Below, piece by piece: positions 6,048-10,296 of a stretch of DNA of 10,296 nucleotides. The notes beneath the pieces were generated by a model. The model was not told the DNA's origin and ran no database searches. It saw nothing but the letters and a program-made list of their open reading frames with translations. The position numbers were made by a program, and so were the translations under genes. Origin of the DNA: Planctomycetaceae bacterium UBA4655 (GTDB taxonomy: Bacteria > Planctomycetota > Planctomycetia > Pirellulales > UBA1268); NCBI GenBank assembly GCA_002405515.1, contig DHLZ01000036.1:30017-40312 (forward strand). Direction: 5' to 3'. Each line of letters opens with the position of its first letter. The stretch's first letter is position 1.

Positions 6048-8255
6048 TCACGGAACGGTCCAGCCGGCCGACTCCATCCAGACGTAGGGCCAGGGATGGG
6101 TCCACGGGTTCCAAGCGGGGTAGGCGACGGAGAAGACCGAGAGCCCGAGGAGGAGCATTGCAACCGCCCGTCCCGCGCGGGTCGTTGAGAGACGGTCGGC
6201 GGCCGCGGCCACCGCCGCCGCCCAGAGCGGCGCGAGCCAGAACGCCCATCGGAACCCGCTCGCCACTCCGCCGTAGTTGCGGTCGGGCTGGCTGCGGGTG
6301 AGGTAGAACGCGAGCACGGCGATCGAAACGGCGGCGACCGCCGCCGCGGCCAGTCGGAGCCGCCGGTCGCCACGACCGGCGAGCACCGCGAGCCCGGCGG
6401 GCACGAGGAACCAGGCCGGCGTCAACGAGAAGATGCCATGGTGGCCGACGAGGGCGTGGAAGGCGTAGAGGGCCGGCGACGGTTCGCCCCGGTCGATCCC
6501 CGTGGGATTCTCCCAGTAGCTCTTCAAGACGCGGCCATTCGGCAACTCGAGCGTGTAGCGGTACCAGCTGTCCGGCCCGTGTCGGTGCGCGTAGGCGGGC
6601 AGCCACGTGCCGTGGGCGAGCCGGTTCGTGCCGATGGCGGCCGCGGCGACGAGGGCCGCCGGCGGGAGGAACAGCGAGATCGTCTTCTTCGGTTCGCAGC
6701 CGAGGCACGCCGCGAAGGCGACGGCCGTCCACGCGGCAGCCGGCAGATCGAAGGCCGCGGCGAGCGACGAAAAAAGGCCGGCCGAGAGAAATGCGACCGC
6801 GGATCGCTCCCCCTCCATCCATATCCGCCAGACGGCGAGCGCCGAGATGGCGGTGCAGGCCGCCGCGGGCAGGTGGTTGTTGAGCACCGTCGTGAACGTG
6901 AGCAGGAACGTGCCGAACGCGATGACCGCGGCGGCGTAGAGCCGGCCCCAGTCGGTCGTGCCGACCCGCTCCGCGAGCCGGGCCGAGGCGAGCACCATCG
7001 CCGCAAACGGCACGAGTCCGAAGAGGACCATCAGCGAGCGTCCGATCGTGAATGGGTGGTCGGCGAGCGTCCAGCCGGTGAGCCGGGTCACGAGCCAGTA
7101 GGGGACGGCCACGAGCACCGACAACAGCGGCGGCTTGCTCGAGTAGAGCCGCAGTCGGCCGCTCGCGTCGGTGTGCGCGACCGCGTCGATCGTGTCCCAT
7201 CCCGGCTCCACGACGAGTTCGTCGATCGCGAAGGTGCCCCTTTCCACCAGGGCCCGGGCGGTGAGCCATCGGCTCCGGTCATTCGCCGAGAGAAACGGAC
7301 GCAGCAGCCGCTTGTCGCGTCGGATCCGCTCCGCCGCCTCGCCCCGCTCGATCGTTCGTCCCTCCGACTGCTCTCGCTTCACGAGATCTTCGACGAGCCG
7401 CTTCTCGAGCGCGAGCTTGTCGACGCTCGCCACGGAGGCCAGTCGGCCGGCCGCCATGAAGCATGCGATCGTGCAGAGCATGCCGATCACGGCGCGGCGG
7501 AGCGTCGCGGCCGGGTCGGCCGGCGCGTGTCGGAAGGCGACGAGCCGGCCCACCGTGCCGTCGCGGCCGATGCGCGGCAGGCCCCCCGTGAAGCGAAAGA
7601 GATCGACGAGGCCGCTGACGAACCGCGACGGCCCGTATTTCGTCCTTCCACGAACCCTCGGACGATGGTGGACCGGCAGTTCGACGACGCGATGGCCGCG
7701 GGAGGCCGCGAGCACCGGCAGGAAACGGTGCATGCCCTCGGGCAGCGGCACGCCGCGGAACACCTCCGCGCGAAAAGCCTTCAAGCCGCAGTTGTGGTCG
7801 TGGAGCGGCAGCCCCGTGAACATCCCGACGATGAGGTTGAAGACACGCGAAGGAAACGTCTTCCGCCACGGGTCGCGTCTCGGGTGCTTCCAGCCGTTGA
7901 CCATTTCCGCCCCGTCGTCGAGCCGTGAGAGCAATCTCGGAATTTCCGCCGGATCGTCCTGGCCGTCGCCGTCGAGCATCACGATCGTCGCGTGCGACGC
8001 CGTGGCGATCCCTCGCTCGATGGCCGCCGACTTGCCCAGCGGTCGCTCGAACCGCACCGAACGGACCCGCGGGTCGGCCGCGGACGCCGCGGCGATCTCC
8101 GCCGTCGAGCCGTCGGTCGAGCCATCGTCGATGACGATCGCCTCCCATGGGATCGACGCCCCGTCGAGCGTGCCGGCGATCTCGGCCAGGAGCGGGCCGA
8201 CGTTGCCGGCCTCGTCGCGGGCCGGGATCACCAGGGAAATTGGATCGTGCGGCAT
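6048..8255 (-). CDS. Fused GT2 (DPM1-like) and GT-C-like membrane glycosyltransferase
   Basis: A 735-residue inner-membrane protein joining two enzymes usually encoded separately. Residues 5-240 are a family 2 glycosyltransferase of the dolichol/undecaprenol-phosphate sugar synthase type: SLVIPARDE (7-15), VIDDGSTDGS (41-50), the DXD-containing MLDGDGQDDP (93-102), HNCGLKAFR (154-162) and HRPRVRGRTKYG (197-208). Residues about 254-730 hold roughly a dozen hydrophobic segments with a large loop (about 275-375) containing ANDRSRW (324-330) and SSKPPLL (372-378), reminiscent of the KPP loop of ArnT/PMT-type GT-C enzymes that use polyprenyl-phosphate sugars. Inferred role: make a lipid-linked sugar and pass it on outside the membrane to a lipid or protein. 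Start: ATG 8255 places the GT2 fold at the N terminus; a TTG at 8279 would add 8 residues, and neither has a good ribosome binding site. It reads continuously through the junction near 245-255, with no frameshift. Confidence 0.88.
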   Translation of the reverse strand: MPHDPISLVIPARDEAGNVGPLLAEIAGTLDGASIPWEAIVIDDGSTDGSTAEIAAASAADPRVRSVRFERPLGKSAAIERGIATASHATIVMLDGDGQDDPAEIPRLLSRLDDGAEMVNGWKHPRRDPWRKTFPSRVFNLIVGMFTGLPLHDHNCGLKAFRAEVFRGVPLPEGMHRFLPVLAASRGHRVVELPVHHRPRVRGRTKYGPSRFVSGLVDLFRFTGGLPRIGRDGTVGRLVAFRHAPADPAATLRRAVIGMLCTIACFMAAGRLASVASVDKLALEKRLVEDLVKREQSEGRTIERGEAAERIRRDKRLLRPFLSANDRSRWLTARALVERGTFAIDELVVEPGWDTIDAVAHTDASGRLRLYSSKPPLLSVLVAVPYWLVTRLTGWTLADHPFTIGRSLMVLFGLVPFAAMVLASARLAERVGTTDWGRLYAAAVIAFGTFLLTFTTVLNNHLPAAACTAISALAVWRIWMEGERSAVAFLSAGLFSSLAAAFDLPAAAWTAVAFAACLGCEPKKTISLFLPPAALVAAAAIGTNRLAHGTWLPAYAHRHGPDSWYRYTLELPNGRVLKSYWENPTGIDRGEPSPALYAFHALVGHHGIFSLTPAWFLVPAGLAVLAGRGDRRLRLAAAAVAAVSIAVLAFYLTRSQPDRNYGGVASGFRWAFWLAPLWAAAVAAAADRLSTTRAGRAVAMLLLGLSVFSVAYPAWNPWTHPWPYVWMESAGWTVP

Positions 8256-8497
8256 CGGTCGGTGCGCGAGTGAACGCAACGGGACGGGCGAGGAGGATGT
8301 CGGAGATGGCGTGGGGCAGGATACCCCGGCCTCCCCGGACGTGCCATCTCGGTATCGATCGCATCACGGCAGACGCGGCGACGCCACATTGCGTAGACTG
8401 GTCCGTTCATGAAACGACCCCTCCGCGGCTGCCCGACCGATCTCACGATGCCAGCGGGAGGCGGCGCCGCGGCGGATCCCGACCGGTGGAGGAACCC
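8256..8497. other. Divergent intergenic region, glycosyltransferase / AI-2E family gene
   Basis: A 242-bp spacer between two genes pointing apart, so it should hold both promoters. I see no convincing -35/-10 pair or operator. It contains a possible 30-codon leader ORF (8409-8501) listed separately. The long open frames through it lack ribosome binding sites and read as low-complexity Arg/Pro-rich shadow translations. Confidence 0.4.
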
Positions 8498-8501
8498 ATG
8501 A
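8409..8501 (+). CDS. Possible 30-residue leader ORF overlapping the next start (ATGA)
   Basis: An ATG at 8409 opens a short frame (starting MKRPLRG, ending DRWRNP) whose TGA at 8499-8501 overlaps the ATG at 8498 of the AI-2E-family gene in an ATGA arrangement typical of translational coupling. It has no recognisable ribosome binding site, no obvious homology and a Gly/Ala/Pro-rich composition that chance could produce in GC-rich DNA. The downstream gene has its own good ribosome binding site inside this ORF, which weakens the case. Confidence 0.2.
   Translation: MKRPLRGCPTDLTMPAGGGAAADPDRWRNP
8488..8493 (+). promoter_or_regulatory. Ribosome binding site deciding the AI-2E-family start
   Basis: GGAGGA lies 4 nt before the ATG at 8498. 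It marks this ATG as the start, although the frame is open to 8147. Confidence 0.7.
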
Positions 8502-9598
8502 CGAGACTCGTGTCGCTCGGCGTGATCATCGGACTCGTGGCCGTTTTCGGCCTGCTCTCGCTCCGGGTCATGTCGAGTTTCATGCTGCCGCTGCTGCTCG
8601 CGGCGATGCTCGTGGTGGTGTTCGGTCCGCTCCACCGATGGGTGCGTGACCGGGTCCGCGGGCCGGAGTGGCTCTCCGCCGCCCTCACCACCGCGTTCAT
8701 CCTGCTCCTCGTGCTCGTGCCGTTCTTCCTGCTCGCGTCTCGGGCAGGAGGGGACGCCGTTGCGATGCTCCGCAGCCCCGCGGGCGTGAAGCTCGACCCG
8801 ACGGTTCTCGAGGGACTCGTCACGACGGTGAATGACGCGACCGGGCTGCACCTGACGGCCGCCCAGGTCAACGCCGAAATCCGCAAGCTCGCCGAGGAGT
8901 GGATCGGCCCGATCGCCGCGGGAGCCCCCGTCATGATCGTGAAGGCGATCATCGGGCTGATCGTGATGACGGTGAGCCTCTTCTTCTTCCTCGCCGACGG
9001 CCGCCGAATGATCGAGGCCGTCACGCGGCTGATGCCGCTCGACCCGCGATACCAGCTGCAGCTGCTCGACGAATTCCAGGAAGTGAGCCGCGCGGTCGTG
9101 AGCTCTACGCTGCTTGCGGCGACCGTGCAGGCGGCGCTGGCCGGATTCGGCTTTTACATGGCGGGGCTCAAGGGCGTGTTCCTGCTCACGATCCTCACCT
9201 TCTTCGGCGCGCTCATTCCGTTCGTCGGGGCCGCTTCGGTCTGGGGCACCGCCAGCCTCTACCTCCTCTTCTTCGTCAAGGACACCTGGGCGGCCGCGGG
9301 GGTCGCGATCTGGGGGGCGACGGTCGTCTCGACGATCGACAACGTGATCAAGCCGATCGTCCTGCACGGGCAGTCGAAGCTCCACCCGCTCCTCGCCCTC
9401 CTGAGCGTGCTCGGCGGGGTCGGGGCGCTCGGGCCGATCGGGATCTTCGTCGGCCCGATCGTGGTCGCCTTCCTCCAGGCCGCCCTGACGATGTTGCAGA
9501 CGGAGCTGCGGCTCCAGACCGAGCTTGGCGGCATGGCGGCCTCGGCCCCTGATAGCCTCCCCGGGCCGGAAGTTGCACGCCGCCCGTCCACAGGGTGA
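8498..9598 (+). CDS. AI-2E/PerM (YdiK-YhhT-like, UPF0118) family membrane protein
   Basis: A 366-residue polytopic inner-membrane protein of the AI-2E transporter family (PF01594), a family whose members are variously linked to autoinducer-2 export, Na+/H+ antiport or unknown transport; substrate here unknown. Hydrophobic segments fit the usual eight-helix plan: two near the N terminus (5-43), one at 60-80, then a soluble stretch with amphipathic helices (about 85-145), one at 146-166 ending in the FFFLADGRR motif (162-170), and a C-terminal cluster (about 203-335). Diagnostic are TFFGALIPFVGA (234-245), DNVIKPIVLHGQSKLHPLL (281-299) and LSVLGGVGALGPIGIFVGP (302-320), the latter two hallmark sequences of the family. 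It is followed 64 bp later by a small membrane-protein gene on the same strand. Its stop codon lies in the first unit of a 16-bp tandem array. Confidence 0.93.
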   Translation: MTRLVSLGVIIGLVAVFGLLSLRVMSSFMLPLLLAAMLVVVFGPLHRWVRDRVRGPEWLSAALTTAFILLLVLVPFFLLASRAGGDAVAMLRSPAGVKLDPTVLEGLVTTVNDATGLHLTAAQVNAEIRKLAEEWIGPIAAGAPVMIVKAIIGLIVMTVSLFFFLADGRRMIEAVTRLMPLDPRYQLQLLDEFQEVSRAVVSSTLLAATVQAALAGFGFYMAGLKGVFLLTILTFFGALIPFVGAASVWGTASLYLLFFVKDTWAAAGVAIWGATVVSTIDNVIKPIVLHGQSKLHPLLALLSVLGGVGALGPIGIFVGPIVVAFLQAALTMLQTELRLQTELGGMAASAPDSLPGPEVARRPSTG

Positions 9599-9642
9599 AA
9601 TCTGGGCGGTGTGAAGTCTGCGCGGTGTGAAATCTGGGCGAC
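9595..9642 (+). repeat. Three tandem 16-bp units spanning the AI-2E-family stop codon
   Basis: Units at 9595-9610 (GTGAAATCTGGGCGGT), 9611-9626 (GTGAAGTCTGCGCGGT) and 9627-9642 (GTGAAATCTGGGCGAC) differ from each other by two bases each. The TGA at 9596-9598 in unit 1 is the stop codon of the preceding gene, and the TGAs at 9612 and 9628 fall in the other two frames. The sequence is unrelated to the 17-bp array at 5975-6042 but the placement is the same. Confidence 0.9.
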
Positions 9643-9662
9643 CGCAGCCCCCCGAGGAACTC

Positions 9663-10124
9663 ATGATGCTCAAGATCCTGTTCGCCGCCGCCGGACTCCT
9701 GATCGGCGGCATCGAGGCCGCGTTCGTGCCGACCGACGACGGCGGAATCGATTATCTCGTGCGAGTCGAGCCCGATCTCGTCCGTGCGCAGCCCCCCCAC
9801 TTGCTCACCAGCGACGTTCCCGCCGACGCCCGCGACGTGCGGAGCGTCCGCATCTACGTCGCCGACGCCTGGCCCCCGTCGGTGGAGCGTTCGGTCGCCG
9901 ACGCCGCCCGCCGTCCACGGCCCGTCGCCGTCGCCGCCATGGCGAGGCCGTCGAGCATCGAGCCGACGACCATCGTGAAGCAGGAGCGGCCGTGGGGCTG
10001 GCTCATCGGATCGCTCGTCGCCCTCTTCCTCTCGCTCGGCGCGAACGTCTACCTCGGCATGCTGCTCGGCCAGATGCGGAGCCGCTACGTCCGCGACCTC
10101 GAGGAGCAGGTCGAGGAGGAGTGA
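9663..10124 (+). CDS. Small membrane protein: signal-like N terminus, soluble domain, one TM
   Basis: A 153-residue protein of unknown function; its style (short periplasmic part with VRVEPDLV-type sequence followed by a TM of the LSLGANVYLG kind) resembles small envelope proteins I associate with Planctomycetota, from memory only. Residues 1-20 are hydrophobic (MLKILFAAAGLLIGG), a likely signal peptide. Residues 21-108 are soluble, with YLVRVEPDLV (31-40), TSDVPADARDVRSVRIYV (49-66) and a Pro-rich stretch (about 84-101). A TM helix follows at about 111-136 (starting WGWLIGSLVALFLSLG), then a charged, Glu-rich tail RSRYVRDLEEQVEEE (139-153) that may form a short coil in the cytoplasm. GAGGA at 9654-9658 precedes adjacent ATGs at 9663 and 9666, the second at better spacing. 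A GTG at 9627 in the repeat array would add 12 residues and is disfavoured. It may be co-transcribed with the AI-2E-family gene. Confidence 0.75.
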   Translation: MMLKILFAAAGLLIGGIEAAFVPTDDGGIDYLVRVEPDLVRAQPPHLLTSDVPADARDVRSVRIYVADAWPPSVERSVADAARRPRPVAVAAMARPSSIEPTTIVKQERPWGWLIGSLVALFLSLGANVYLGMLLGQMRSRYVRDLEEQVEEE

Positions 10125-10144
10125 GTGGGCTGGCCAACGGGCCG

Positions 10145-10159
10145 GGTTCGGGGCTGCCC
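10145..10159 (+). repeat. 15-bp interspersed repeat, copy 2
   Basis: GGTTCGGGGCTGCCC, identical to the minus strand of 111-125. AGCATCAAA follows at 10202-10210; that 9-mer also occurs near copy 1. Confidence 0.45.
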
Positions 10160-10164
10160 CTCAC

Positions 10165-10184
10165 GGTCGACGCTGGTCAACGCT
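10165..10184 (+). repeat. 10-bp tandem duplication
   Basis: GGTCGACGCT (10165-10174) is followed directly by GGTCAACGCT (10175-10184), with one difference. It is a minor local repeat in non-coding DNA; its role is unknown. Confidence 0.5.
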
Positions 10185-10273
10185 GCTGGATCGGTGCCGG
10201 GAGCATCAAAATCTGTGGGCAATTCGGCCTGCTGACTTTCACGGAAGCACGCGGCGGACGCCCGGAGGGGGCT

Positions 10274-10296
10274 ATGACGAGGAGGGGAGCGCGGCG
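10274..10296 (+). CDS. Probable gene start, truncated by the window end
   Basis: An ATG at 10274 follows GGAGGGGG (10264-10271), a strong Shine-Dalgarno sequence with suitable spacing (5 nt after GGAGG). Only seven codons remain (MTRRGAR), basic as in many signal-peptide or DNA-binding N termini, but no product can be named. Confidence 0.4.

Larger units (their letters stand above)
10125..10273. other. Intergenic region with short repeats before the last gene
   Basis: No gene seen. It contains the second copy of the 15-bp inverted repeat (10145-10159), a 10-bp tandem duplication (10165-10184), and a small GGGG-CTG-CCCC hairpin at 10150-10160. There is no T-run after any dyad, so no intrinsic terminator is assigned. 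A promoter for the gene starting at 10274 should lie here, but none is clear. Confidence 0.45.

Noticed and set aside
6438..7928. A 496-codon plus-strand open frame antisense to the glycosyltransferase
   Set aside because: Arg/Glu/Gly-rich sequence with no domain features, lying opposite conserved GT2 and membrane segments.
8228..9712. A 494-codon minus-strand open frame antisense to the AI-2E-family gene
   Set aside because: His/Arg/Glu-rich shadow; the plus strand carries clear family motifs and a ribosome binding site.

Overview
The window is GC-rich, gene-dense chromosomal DNA from a bacterium, most likely a member of the Planctomycetota. Three things point there: a secreted S46-family dipeptidyl-peptidase of the type that pairs a planctomycete-like HHVG histidine box with a GNSGSP serine box; a large membrane glycosyltransferase with a planctomycete-looking soluble loop; and a small signal-peptide/single-TM protein of a type seen in this phylum. 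The phylum call is inference from protein style; no rRNA or marker gene is present.

Layout. 1-289: non-coding, with small inverted and direct repeats. 290-739 (-): SRPBCC/START-fold protein, divergent from 802-2919 (+), an exported S46 serine peptidase. The peptidase converges on and overlaps by 21 bp a minus-strand pair: 4522-5112 (unrecognised 196-aa protein, promoter-proximal) followed 6 bp later by 2899-4515 (fused APH-like kinase plus P-loop ATPase/kinase). From a shared spacer with a small dyad, 5222-5980 (+) encodes a stand-alone RluA-type pseudouridine synthase. It converges on 6048-8255 (-), a fusion of a DPM1-like GT2 glycosyltransferase with a multi-pass GT-C-like domain. Divergent from that is 8498-9598 (+), an AI-2E/PerM-family membrane protein, then 9663-10124 (+), a small membrane protein of unknown function. 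A new gene appears to begin at 10274 and runs off the window.

No phage, transposase, CRISPR, tRNA or rRNA was found, and the genes do not form one pathway: they are mostly housekeeping or envelope functions in short, alternating transcription units. The least ordinary features are (i) two unrelated 16-17 bp tandem arrays whose first unit contains the stop codon of the preceding gene and whose phasing places TGA in all three plus frames (5975-6042 and 9595-9642); (ii) the GT2/GT-C fusion; (iii) a 15-bp identical sequence in opposite orientation in the two outermost intergenic regions (111-125 and 10145-10159); and (iv) the unknown-protein/kinase-ATPase pair. I did not find convincing evidence of a wholly new defence or mobile system.
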